From Lunularia cruciata (taxonomy: Eukaryota > Streptophyta > Marchantiopsida > Lunulariales > Lunulariaceae), in assembly GCA_948567375.1 (NCBI GenBank), contig OX419762.1:51193034-51257033 (forward strand): a DNA stretch of 64,000 nucleotides, written 5' to 3'. This document shows, piece by piece, positions 32,018 through 43,907 of this stretch. The notes beneath the pieces are model-generated. The model was given only the letters and a program-made list of their open reading frames with translations, made no database searches and was not told the DNA's origin. How positions within the stretch are numbered: the first letter of the stretch is position 1; each line of letters starts with the position of its first letter. A program made the position numbers and the translations under genes.

Positions 32018-34189
32018 ACCTCACAATTGATTGTTGTGAATGGAATCCTAAAAGGTAATCAAGTGAGAGTATTAATAGATCCGGGAGCAACAGAGAATTT
32101 CTTGTCTCACTCTGTTGCAATAAGATTGGGAATGGATCTAGAGAGAGATGGGAGTGAAGAAGTAGAGTTACCAAATGGGCAAACAGAGAGAATTGAATCA
32201 TTACCTAGACGGGCAACCCTCTCTGTAGGAGAATATCAAGAAGCAATTGAGTGGCAAGTGATACAATTAGCTCGTTATGATGCAATTTTAGGCATGCCAT
32301 GGAGGGAGCAGTACAACTCTATGTGGGATTGGAGGAAGAAAGTAGTGAGAACTCACCAATGGTCAATCATTGGGGTTAAAGAAAAATCACACAGGCAAAA
32401 ACTGCCTCTATATATCATAGGGACGGCAACTGTCTGTTAGACCAACAGATGTTTTATGGGTCTAATAAGAGAAGTCCAGAGTGCATAACTCAATGGAAAA
32501 ATTATTGAGAAATTGAAGGATGTGGTGGATGAGTTTCAAGATGTCTTTCCCGATGATCTACCCTCAGGATTACCACCAAAAAGGCGAGTAGATCACAAAA
32601 TTGAGACACTCCCGGGGAAGACACCTCCTTGTAAGGCCCCATATCGCCTATCACCTCATGAGTTGGAGGAGTGGAAGACTCAAATTGAGGAGATGCTGCA
32701 GAAAGGGTTCATCCAACCTAACGTATTACCATATGGGGCCCTTGTCTTGTTTGTGAAGAAGAAGGATGGTACAATGCGCATGTGCATTGACTATCGGGGT
32801 CTCAATCAACAAACAGTGAAGAACAAATACCCCTTACCTCGCATGGATGACCTGTTTGATCACTCCATGGAGCGAGATACTTCACCAAACTAGACTTGCG
32901 GAGAGGTTACAATCAAATCCAAATTGCAAAAGAGGATGTGTACAAAACTGCCTTTTGAACCAGGTATGGCCACTTTGAGTATCTTTTGATGCCTTTTGGC
33001 CTCACCAATGCACCTGCCACTTTCATGAGTCTAATGAATGACATATTTCATCCATACTTGGGTAAGTCTGTTATTGTCTTCTTGGATGATATCTTAGTAT
33101 ATAGTAGCACGATGACAGAACAAAAACAACATCTACGAGAGGTACTCTAGATTCTAAGACAAAATCAATTGTATGCAAAAATCTCAAAGTGTGAGTTTGG
33201 CAAGTCTGAAGTAGACCACTTGGGGCATAGAGTAAGTGAAGAGGGTATTCAAGTATTGATAGATAAAATAGAGGTCATTCAAAAATGGAGTGCCTCAGAA
33301 GATCAGACTCAACTTAAGAGCTTCTTGGGGTTGATGTGATTCTATCATAGATTTGTCAAGGACTTCTCCAAGGTTGCACAACCTTTAACGACACTACTTG
33401 GCAAGGGGAAGAAGTGGACAAGGGGAACTGCACAAGAGTTGGCCTTTCAAGAATTGAAGGCCGCCTTGCTACATGCACCAATCTTGAAGTGGTATGACCC
33501 AAAACGTCCAATCAAGTTGGCTATAGATGCATCAAGCGTAGCAATAGGAGTAGTCTTACAACAAGAGTGGCATGATGGATGGCATCCAATTGCATATTTC
33601 TCTCGAAAGTTTTTATTGGTAGAGCGCAACTACCAGACCACAAAATGAGAAGAGCTGGCCATCATTCTAGCAACCAAGCATTGGAAGCACTAATTGAGCA
33701 AGAAGGCATTTGTAGTAGAGACAGACCACAAACCTCTAGTCTACTTCAAGATGCAGAAGGATCTATCTCATTGCCAAATTTGGTGGACAAAGTGGCGACA
33801 ACGCTTCAACATGACAATCACCTACGTGGAAGGTAAGAAGCAACTTGTAGATGCATTCACCTGCATGCCAATAGTAAACAACTTGGTGGCAGAGGTTAAG
33901 ATTAACCCTGAATTCTAGCGAGAGATTTTGGGTGCTACAAAAACTGATCCACAGATTGTAGAAGCACAATCATCCAAAGGTGTCACCATCACCCAAGGAC
34001 TCACCTTTCGGGATGGTACATTATGGATCCCAAATGTCCCAAAATTACGCACCACCATTCTAGCAGAATGTCATGATTTGACCATTGCAGCTCATGTCGG
34101 AGTGGACAAGACCTTGGATGCAGTCAAGCGCCATTACTATTGGCCCAAGATGAGCAATGACGTGATGGACTATGTGCGTAGCTACCTAC
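32018..34189 (+). pseudogene. Pol of element C, first part: protease, RT, RNase H, integrase start
   Basis: Protease LIDPGATENF is near 32070, [13 protein letters not shown] near 32775 and FLDDILVYS near 33081, RNase H LAIDASS near 33520, and the integrase zinc-region VGVDKTLDAVKRHYYWPK near 34100. Frameshifts and stops separate the pieces. It is broken at 34190 by a solo LTR. Confidence 0.9.
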
Positions 34190-34917
34190 TGTAATCCTCC
34201 GAGGACAAGAGAAGAGAGAAAACACAGATTGCACACTCAAAACATTCGATGCCCCAAAGGAGCACCTTCTCTTTATTATATAGACAAAGAGGATCTCCTC
34301 CATGGAAGCTCCACCATAGGATTAGGGACACAGATAGGTGACATGTCAGCAAGCTCCACCCTTGGATTACTTACTTGGATGGGTGACCTGTCTGGTCTTG
34401 GTCCTATCCGGTTGGTCAAACGAGCTTTGACCAAAGGGAATCTTCCTGTAGGAATCTCAGAATCACATGAGTAAGGTACCGTTGGAAAGCTCTCGACGAG
34501 ACAAACCAGGGGGAGGGAAGGCCAGCCTTTCCTCTACTTGGGGGGGGGGTCCGCACATTTTTGAGGCCTAATTCATCCATTTAGGCCTCCAAAATTGCCT
34601 TCAAAGATTTCATGCATATTTCGGTTCCTACTCTATTAGTAGAAGTCCCCTTTTGGTGATACCTCTTTCTGATCTGTTTAGTCCATCATGTGTAACATCC
34701 TTCCAGATGTTACCAAACCAATTCTCACCTTTAAATCATATGTCTAGCTATTGGTTCTAAGGTTCTCAAGTCTATTTTGGTTTCTTCCTTATTAGTAGAA
34801 GTACTCTTTTGGTGATACGTCTATCTGATCTATTTTGACCATCATGTATAACATCATTCTAGATGTTACCAAACCAAATTTCACATCTAGATCATATGGC
34901 TAACCCTTGGTATTACA
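34190..34917 (-). mobile_element. Inverted solo LTR inside element C
   Basis: 728 bp reading as the reverse complement of the element C/D LTR, from TGTAATCCTCC to GGTATTACA. CCTAC flanks it (34185-34189 and 34918-34922), a 5-bp target duplication. A full element must have inserted here and then lost its interior by LTR recombination. Confidence 0.93.
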
Positions 34918-36087
34918 CCTACTTTGTCAACAAAACAAAGCCTCTAATCAAGCTCCTGGAGGGCTCCTTCAACCTCTCCCCACTCCTGCCCAACGTTGTG
35001 AACAAGTGAGTATGGATCTCGTCTGTGAATTACCTTAGACCACCTTAGGGTTTGACTCCATTGTGGTCTTTGTGGACCGGCTCAGCAAAATGATTCATGT
35101 ACGCCCTACCACCAAGGAGGTGACCGCTCCACAACTAGCTCAATTATACTTAGATGCAGTCTTTGCTCACCATGGCTTGTCTAGAGTACTCATCACCGAT
35201 AGAGGCACCCAATTCTCCAATTTGTTTTGGCAAACACTCTTTGGTTTCTTCAAAACCAAGTTGGCCATGTCCATAGCTTACTACCCACAAATAGATGGCC
35301 AAACAGAGCAGGCTAATTGCACAATTGAAGACATGTTACACGGCTTCTCCTTAGAAGAGCAAGAGAGGTGGGACACCCTACTCCCATTGGTGGAATTTGC
35401 TTACAACAATTCAGTGAATGCATCCACCCATGTCAGTCCATTCTTCCTCATGTATGATGAGCATCCCTTCACACCTTCTAGCTTGATGAAGATCCGTCCA
35501 GTGGATACCAAGGTCGATACAGTCAACACATTTGTTTCTAGAATCCAACAAGGTGTGGAGAGCACCAAGCACAGATAATAGATTGTGCAAAATTGGCATA
35601 AGCAGTATGCTGATGCACACTGTAGGCACATGAAGTTCAATGTTGGGGATCAAGTGTGGCTATTGACAACCAACCTCACATTAATTGGACCTCGTAAGCT
35701 CAGACCTCGTTTTATTGGGCCTTTCTCGATTCTTTGTCGCATCGGTGCTGTGGCTTATCACCTTGAGCTACCACCACACACAAAGATCCATCCAATGTTC
35801 CATGTCTCCCTACTACATAGATATGCTCCCCGATCAGGCCAAGGTCATTCCACACAAGACATTTGACCTTGTCCGACACTCATTGATGGCACAGAGGAAT
35901 ATGAAGTGGAGCGGATTCTCCAAAAATGCATGCGTGGTAGTCGCCATCCACTGGTGGACTATCTAGTACAATGGAAATGTTACCTCCTCTATGAAACAAC
36001 TTGGGAGCCCATTGCCAATTTGGCACATACAATGGTGTTGGTGCAAGCATTTGAGCAACCATTGCACAACGAGGACGTTGCGTCCTA
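34918..36087 (+). pseudogene. Pol of element C, second part: integrase core and chromodomain
   Basis: Integrase Asp residues are seen in SMDLVCELP and LITDRGTQF and the Glu in DGQTEQANC (35015-35320). The tail reads FNVGDQVWLLTTNL and HPMFHVSLL. The last part, around 35900-36065, is a chromodomain (VERILQKCMRG, DYLVQWKCY, ETTWEPIANL), which places C and D in the chromoviruses. Confidence 0.92.
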
Positions 36088-36102
36088 AAAGGAGGGAGGT
36101 CT
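36088..36102 (+). other. Polypurine tract of element C
   Basis: AAAAGGAGGGAGGT lies directly before the 3' LTR, in the expected place for plus-strand priming. Confidence 0.85.
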
Positions 36103-36842
36103 GTAATACCAAGAGCTAGCCATATGATCTAGATGTGAAATTTAGTTTGGTAACATCTAGAATGATGTTATACATGATGGTCAAAATAGATAAGATAAAA
36201 GTATCACCAAAAGAGTACTTCTACTAATAGGGTAGAAACCGAAATAGACTTGAGAACCTTAGAACCAATAGCTAGACATATGATTTAAAGGTGAGAATTG
36301 GTTTGGTAACATCTAGAAGGATGTTACACATGATGTACTAAACAGATCAGAAAGAGGTATCACCAAAAGGGGAATTTTACTAATAGAGTAGGAACCAAAA
36401 TATGCCTGATCTTTGAAGGCAATTTTGGAGGCCTAAACGGATGAATTAGGCCTCAAAAATGTGCAGATTGCCCCTTCCCCCAACAAAGGATAGGCTGGCC
36501 TTCCCTCCCCCTTGCTTTTTCTCGTCAAGAGCTTTCCAATGGTACCTTACTCATGTGATTTTGAGATTCATGTAGGAAGATTCCCTAAAAGATTCCCTTT
36601 GGTCAAAGATTGTTTGACCAACCATATAGGACCTAGAACAGACATGTCACCCATCCAAGTAAGTTATCCAAGGGTGGAGCTTGGTGACATGTCACCTATC
36701 TGTGTCCCTAATCCTATGATGGAGCTTCCTTGGAGGAGATCCTCTTTGTTTATATCATAAAGAGAAGGTGCTCCTTTGGGGCATAGAATGTTTGAGTGTG
36801 CAATCTATGTTTTCTCTCTTCTCTTGTCCTTGGAGTATTACA
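36103..36842 (+). repeat. 3' LTR of element C
   Basis: 740 bp, matching 29523-30253. It is followed by the AGTAG duplication and then by the Gag of element B. Confidence 0.95.
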
Positions 36843-36847
36843 AGTAG

Positions 36848-38331
36848 CCATAGCTGTATCAAAAATATGGGCAAGTAATGCACCCCTATTAGGTGTATAT
36901 CCTCTACCACATTCTCTACCACCTCGTCCTCTATGAATCAGAGGTCCTCTATTACCTACCATAATAGCCCTACCACTCTGTAATTGCGAGTGTAGATTAA
37001 AGCACCGGTCACTAGTGTGACCAAATTTGTGGCAATGCTCACACTACCTCTGCACTGGCTATGATGCACCAGAGGTATCTAGTCCGCTGCACTAAGGGCA
37101 CTCTCTCCTATGATGAGGTCCACCACAAGTCCAACAAGCAACAACATTACTCATTGGCTAATGTTGACCCAAAATGAAGGTAAGGGTCTAACTACAGTAA
37201 GCCTTCCACTCGCTCCATAAGACCTAGGCTATCCACCCTGTCCTTGAAAACCAACTGGACGTAGTGCACTCTACTGCACTCTAGAAGAAGTCCCAGTTGT
37301 AGATGAGGTCTCCCTACCAAATCTAGATGTCACCACTCTCTCTTCCACCATGTTGAGTTCAATACGCTCAGCCAAACCAAAGACCATAGCCAAAGTAGGC
37401 GAAGTAGCCTGTAACAACATAACATCACAAACTCTATGTCGCAACTCTTTGTCCAATAACCCCTTCCAAAACTAAACTGCACGGGCCTCAGTAACTCCTT
37501 GAGTGAAACAGATCAGCCGCCTCATGCAAGTGTATGCCTTGCATAGGCATTCTCCAGGGTTCTATTGGAACTCTTGCAAGCTCCTCAACTTGTCAGTCCG
37601 CACTCCTTGGTAGTTCTGCCTCAAATACTAGAAGAACTCCACCATGTAAAATCTGGTATTACACCTCCTCATGTTGCGGTACCTCCACTCATAGTAGCAC
37701 TATCTCCAGCTAGTGCACATCTTCTAGCTCCACCAATGCTACTTGAGCTAGAACTTGTGGGTACTGCCGATCTACTCTTGGCAACTAAACTTGAAGTGAT
37801 AGAGACATAGTTTGGAGATCAATATTGTCTCCATAACTCAATGTTTTCCAAGTGAGCTCTCTTGAACTCATGGTAATTGTCCATCGGTGGACCCTCCAAA
37901 TGCTAAAACAACCCCTTCCATGCCATGAAAGGTGTGAACAAAGTTGAGCTCCACATTTGCTGCAAATCACACCAACTACCAAACTCCTAGATGAAGTTAT
38001 CTAATTCAAAGGTACCCATTGTACTAGAGTAATACCTAGGGCCTTTGGAGGCCCTACAAATCTTGTCCATATCCCACAACAACGGTGCGGACATACCAAG
38101 TGCACTCTCAATTGAATCAACTCATGTATCAAACTCAAACTCAAACTCAATCTCCTCCCTCATTGGGACCTTAGATACATGCTGATACCAAGCGCCACTC
38201 CAAGTAAACCCATTGCATACTGTAGGGTTATCTCCTCTAGATTCCCCAAAGAACTCCGTCATGACAAAGTAACTGCAAACCGCTAACCGCAAACCGTAAG
38301 TACACCACCTAGTGCCTACACCACCAACCAA
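36848..38331 (-). pseudogene. Gag N-terminal remnant of element B
   Basis: Continues element B after C and aligns with about 20746-22190 of A. It keeps an ATG start context (MTEFFGESRG) that A has lost. The codons facing the A stops at 20943 and 21723 are CAG and CAA, while other CAG codons have become TAG here. Confidence 0.88.
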
Positions 38332-39168
38332 GCACCACCAAGGGGCAACCTTAACGGAACACTACCCACTAATGTAACTCTGATTGAGAAAACTACACTA
38401 GTGGAAAGGGCGACTTGTAACCTACCATCACAACATGCACTCTCACGGTTTGCAAGTCATCACTTCTTGCCTCACCAAAGATAAACATAGATAATATGAC
38501 TTGTCATCATTCCAGCCTCACTATTGAGAGCACACTAGAGCACCAACGCTCTAAATTCAAGGCACCTCACACAAATACCATGCACAAACAAGAAGCAAAG
38601 AATGGAGGAGGTCCAATCACAAGAAGGCTAAACAAAAACCCTAGATCTCATAAAGCAACACCGGATTGACTCTGCCACCATTTGGCATTGACATAATTGG
38701 AAAGCCTATATACTTCTTGAGTTACCAGTATCACCAAAGAATGGGATCAAAGTTCTTCTTGCCAAAATTTGACGTCAACCCTTCACAAAATCTGACATAA
38801 AATCTGATATAAATCCCTAAATTTGGTTGATAGCTAAATCCTCTGCTAATTCATCACTCAAGCCAAATTGGAAAATCTGTTTTGTCCAACTCTAATTCAT
38901 GGGAGTGGGTTTCCAACTCCACTTTCAATTTCACTTTTTGAGCTCAACTTGCACTAGATTGGTCTTGTGTTCAACTCTTGAGCTCAAAATCACAACTACC
39001 ACTTGAAATCAACTTTCTCTAGCTCCAAATTTGGCCAGCACTTTGGCACATAGTCACTCCCAAGGAAATCAAAATTGTGATCAAGGTACCACTATCTACT
39101 GGACTTGGAGATACCACCGCCACCCTTAGTTCTTGCATCCAATTTCCCCCTGACTCTCACTTCTTTGT
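38332..39168 (-). other. 5' leader of element B
   Basis: Matches both ends of the leader of A but lacks its middle 400 bp. It contains the conserved TGGTGGCAGAGTC motif (sense) at 38668-38680. Confidence 0.75.
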
Positions 39169-39618
39169 TGTAATCAGTTTGGTTATACAACTTGAATCAC
39201 ACTAAATCAGATAGTACTTGATCTGTCACTCAATGATCTGCCAACAATTGGGCACTAATTACAGTCAAGCCACACCCACTCTAGCTAAGAGACTCCAGGT
39301 GATGCTTATCGGCTTTTTGTCCACTCTAGCCAAGAATTCAAAGGCTCAATAGCAGAGAAGTGAGCTCTCAAGAGCTGCACTCCCAAGATATACTCTTGAT
39401 TTTGACCTAGGTCTTGAACCAACGCTCCTATTGACGGGACACCCGACGGTGCAAACGGTGGAAAGTGATAGTGGACTCCACTATGTAGTCAGTACCAAAG
39501 ACATGAAATCTGACAGATGGCAAGAAGTCTAGGAGTTATTGCCAAAATACCTCTAACTACTATCATTGCTACTCTAGTGTTTGAGCAATCTGGATGCAAA
39601 GCTACAAATAGCATGACA
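39169..39618 (-). repeat. Repeat A1, 5' terminus of element B
   Basis: 450 bp, homologous to 12566-13014 and to the A repeats of element A. It abuts the ACAT duplication on the right and has no B repeat beside it. Confidence 0.9.
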
Positions 39619-42493
39619 ACATCCGCTACTATTACTTGATCATCTCGGACCAAGTATAAGTCTGCCCTAACATGAGTCATCTGCAAAGCATATGAACGTT
39701 CATTCCAAGCCAAGTATCCACTCTCTCATGCCATAACAAACATTATGTCCCTAATAGCATCATGGGTAGCTATCCTCTATCCTCCAAAAGGACATTGTGT
39801 CATATGGACCGTTGCTGCATCTAGTGTAGAACCACACTCACAAGTGAGTAATGAAGATGCAGATGGGTGGACCAAACCTAGGCAAAGCCTCATTGCTATA
39901 ACAAAAGTGGCTGGTGCAAATCGGAATGCCCTAATACATGATCAAGCTAGGATCCAAGAGCCTGCACCCTTGCTAGAGCAAGAGCAAAGATGTGCTCTAG
40001 TAGCATGAGGAATGGACAAGTCAACTAAGAGAGAATGTAGGGTATGCTCACATTATCACTCCATCAAGGAAGATCGTAAACCTCTAGTCCAATCTGACAA
40101 TAGTGAAGCAAAAGATGGAAAGTCTTCTCATGCTAATGGGGATAGACTATCTCTCATCCACTACAATAACATATGGAGAGAAAAGGATCCTCCCTCCACT
40201 TCTATCACATAAGTCTCCAAAATTGGCCTATCAACAACTACAAAGCAAGAGGAAAGTAGGGATGCCAAGAGAGTCCAACTACCCAAAAATGCTATAGGTG
40301 CTATCTCCTCCATAGATATAAAGCCAACTCCTCCATACAAGATTGGTAGAGCCTTCTGTCTACATGCTAAATCCCCTATCACACACTCAAATGTCCCTAG
40401 TCCAATAATTTCACCAAAGGCTCCCATAATCCTCCTATCAAAGGCTCTTAGTCGTGATAGGAAAGACAAGGAGGAGGGAACTATATGGATGAGGTAGGAC
40501 GGTTGACAAGAGTATACCAAATGCCACATGTAGATCTCCTAGTAACAGAAGGTCAGCCACATGGAGAATATTGTCTACAAGGGCAGCGTCTAAGAAGCAT
40601 GTGATAAAATTCTTGGATCCTATTGGCACTCCAAGATTACATAGTCCATCTATAGATGTGATACACCCCTCTAGAAGCTCAAGGTGGGACGGGATACCTA
40701 AAGGGGACCATGCCTTGAACTTTGACACCTTGATTCTCAAGCCTACTAGATGTAACTTGATAGTCAAGTGGTCAAAGGCCTGCCTCATCTGATCTACAAG
40801 GTCCACAATGTGTGTATCATATGCCAAGGAGTGATATACACAACCTAGCATGGCCAAAGTAGTAGATAGAAGAGCTCTTAAGTGAGCCATGGCAAATAAG
40901 GGTCCTCCTAAAGGATCTCCTTGATGTGTACCAACAACAAACTCCAAGACGGTAACTCCCTCTTGTGAACAACCGTGCTGGTAGTAAATGGAAGTAGGAG
41001 AGCCATAAAAAGACCGCACAAAAGGAATAAGACTTGCCAAGGATCCACCAACCTCTCTCAACTCTCTAAAGATGGATGCTTGTGAGATGCTATTAAAGCA
41101 TTCTCAACATCCACCTATAGGACAATCCACTCTAGATGGATATCTAAGAGTGCCCTAATACCTAGAGGTATAACCTCATATCCTCCAAGTGTAGCTACTC
41201 CAAATTGATGTGGACTAAGGTGCTATCAAAATGAGAATGATGCTAAAGGACAATGGTATGATTGACCAAACACAAAAAGATCTCTCCAATAGCAATCAGT
41301 CTAATGCCTCCTATGTCCTTTTCCATTGCAAGAAGTCGACTAGCACCGAACACTTGACTCACAAACATAGGAATGTCTCCTCTCGCTACTACTGTAGCCA
41401 CTTGAAATAACTTGGTAAAACCACTAGAAGGATCATTTGCCTAAAAGTAATCTCTAAAGTGCTCATAAACCATCCCTAATAAGCTTCCTGAGGAAAGGCG
41501 AGGGACAATGCACAATGCTTGTGCAAAAAGTGACCTATCAAGACATAAAGGCTGCTCAGCTGATAATCTAAGACCTCTAGTGGTAGTCCCTCTACTGCTA
41601 TAGGATGTAATGATTGTAGGGAAGAGATAGTCTCATCAATAGGACTTGCCATAGACAAAGGGTGTTGCGCTTGTGCTGCTCTACTAAACTCTTCCGCTTG
41701 ACCCAATGTCCTACATTGTCATAATTGATTGGACTTTGTGGTATCCTGTGGCAAAACCTATCTCTTAAAATGTGTAGCCCTAACAGACTCCTCTTGAAGG
41801 GTCGCCCAATCCCACGCTCAGAAGTGATGAAATCTAACAGCCACCTCTCTATGCTTTGCATGTCCCTCTCAAGTATAACGAAGACACTATCGAGGGAGTA
41901 AGAGGAATATGAACCATGGTAACTTGTTGAAGGGATCACATGCCAAACGATCAAGTGGTAGGCAAAAAGCTTGTCTAACCTCATCATAGAGTGTACGGGG
42001 TAGCCTATGGAGTAGACATGGATATGGAAAACTAGTCTCAAATAACCCCAAAATGCAAACCGTGAGAAGCTAACAACTCCAAAGACTTGATCAATATCCC
42101 TAGAATGGTCAACAAAGGAATAGAAGAAGCGTGAGTAATCCTGAGTGTCATTGCTATTGATGTGGTCACTCACCTCACGTGTGCATCCCAAAGTGGTCCA
42201 ATCATAATCCTTGTGCATCCTTCACACATGTATCTTTAACCTTTGCAAGGTAAAGCGTTGGTGAAACATCAAGCATGGTGTATCCTATTGATGTGGTCAC
42301 TCGCCTCACGTGGGCATCCCAAAGTGGTCCAATCATAATCCTTGTGCATCCTTCCGACATGTGTTTTGAACCTTTGCAAGGTAAAGCGTCGATGACACAT
42401 CGGGCATGGTGAATCCTGAGCCGCTCTAGGCAGCCACACATGGGGAAGTGTAAACATGGTTAACACAAAGATAACAATAACAGTATATGACAC
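39619..42493 (-). pseudogene. LINE-like element X: reverse transcriptase with C2H2 fingers, decayed
   Basis: Minus-strand pieces are joined by frameshifts. 42202-42493 holds a C2H2 finger (CPMCHRRFTLQRFKTHVGRMH) in a region duplicated in tandem, so two fingers were probably present. 40438-41061 has RT sequence typical of LINE-type enzymes (GTHQGDPLGGPLFAMAHLRAL, and AYDTHIVD for a YADD-like box). 40161-40529 continues with PILYGGVGFISM. 39489-39713 overlaps the element end and carries LYLVRDDQVIVADVV, shared with the copy at 47780-48720. This is not a Ty3 element. It was the target of element B. Confidence 0.7.
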
Positions 42494-43907
42494 TCTTTAT
42501 CATATCTCTTCATATCTGCAAAACCAGACCCTATCACATCCCAATTCACATAAGAAAATAATCTATCCAAATCCTAGAAACTATAAACACTTGTAACTCT
42601 GAACTTTTCCGTTCATTCTCTAAAACTTTTAAATTAAATTCCCATATAACTTAATCATGAAAATCAATAAATTAAAAATGAAAATTCACTACCCATTAGA
42701 GTCTCAATGTATAATGATCACTCACTCACTGTAATAACAAGAAGAATAGGAGACCCCATCAAACTGCGCAAGGAAAAAATATAGGGGTAAAATGGGGGTA
42801 AGCCCCCTTTTAACTCCTTACTCTCGCACTCTAAACTTGGTTCCAGGTGGCCGTTAAACATCCCGGGTATACGGCACTGCACGAATGCTGATTCAATAGC
42901 CTGTCAGACAATTTCTGTATCACTCACAGGGTTTCTTCAGCTCACACATGACAACCCTGTTGATTATTGTTGTAAAAGAATTCCTACCCTATTCTCAAGA
43001 CAGTCGATTGGAACGACTGAAAGAAAGAAAGCGACCGCGTAGGAAAAACGAAGGATGGGAAGACCCCATCAACGACTGAAAGTGGACAGGAGCTGTTTGG
43101 AGATTGGAGATTGGAGCGACTGAAAGTGGACAGGAGCTGTTTTCTGGAATTTGCAGTTTTGCCAGTGTGACATGACATTACTTGCATTGAAGACATGCTT
43201 GAATCATTTCTAGAGATAGAGGGACGCCATCTTGGTGCTACTTATACTACTCCTAGGTTTTGCGAAGGGCTCCCTTTGATGGTTCGATTAGATGTTCAAC
43301 TTGGCATCTTGGAAGGCATCTGGAAATCGCTGTACTGGAAGTATAGCATAGTACAGCATAGTGTAAGCAATGAACGTGATGCTGAAAAGTCTGGGATAGG
43401 GCTCGACGCAAGCCAGATTAAGAACTACCCATGGCAATGGACAGCCGTTGACGTAACTTTCATGGTTTACCGTTGAGATATACAATGTCGTGTGTATGGA
43501 AATATCTTGTGTGACGGTTTGTCCTTCAGCTATTACATAAAGTCTAGCAATAGGAAGGTCAATCAGTTTGATAAAGAAATGAACGCCATGCCAGTTACTT
43601 GGGTGATACTTGACAAGATCTTGAATTATCTGATTTACCAAGGAAAGAATATCTTGATCATTGTGCTAGATGTAAGTACACTGCTCGATGTCATGATGAA
43701 CATCGATTGAACTCTCACGTGCTCAACATGCCTTCATTAGAGAGTCTGTATTTGATCGTGAGCGTTTGCCCGGAAACCAAACCATGTTGGCGACATCTGA
43801 CAGCTACTGCCAGTCATGATCGATAGCTTCTTATATAATCTGTTAGTTGAAGTTATCTCATCCTCGTGACTAAGAAACAGTCTATCGCCTATTTGGTCCT
43901 TATAGAT
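42494..43907. other. Flank of element X and unassigned DNA
   Basis: About 43020-43070 matches, inverted, the sequence near 48660-48710 (GACCCCATCAA...CGCGGTCG), so X-related DNA extends here. A 40-bp direct duplication (CGACTGAAAGTGGACAGGAG) lies at 43073-43142. The frame at 43195-43476 is not recognised and probably not a gene. Confidence 0.4.

Larger units (their letters stand above)
29523..36842 (+). mobile_element. Element C: decayed Ty3/gypsy chromovirus
   Basis: LTRs at 29523-30253 and 36103-36842 start TGTAATACC and end AGTATTACA, with AGTAG on both sides (29518-29522, 36843-36847). Inside are a tRNA-iMet-type primer-binding site, two small leader ORFs, Gag with a zinc knuckle, protease, RT, RNase H, integrase and chromodomain, then a polypurine tract. 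Many stops, mostly explained by C-to-T or G-to-A changes, show it is dead. A solo LTR of the same family sits inside, inverted. Confidence 0.95.
12459..39618 (-). mobile_element. Element B: old copy of the DNMT retrotransposon, split by A, C and a 416-bp insert
   Basis: The element starts TGTTGTACGG on the plus strand and ends GCATGACA. It is flanked by ACAT at 12455-12458 and 39619-39622, a 4-bp target duplication. Joining the flanks rebuilds element X. From right to left (sense is minus) it holds terminal repeat A1 (39169-39618), a leader, Gag, protease, DNMT, RT/RNase H, integrase with PHD remnants, then B1, A2 and B2 (12459-13122). Every coding part is broken by stops and frameshifts. Sequence unique to B totals about 9.5 kb once the inserts (A, C and the 416-bp piece) are removed. 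It is older than A by divergence of its repeats. Confidence 0.85.

Noticed and set aside
12459-39618. Classification of A/B as DIRS or Ngaro elements
   Set aside because: No tyrosine recombinase is seen. The integrase has the D,D,~35E core, the ends are TG...CA, and there are 4-bp target duplications.
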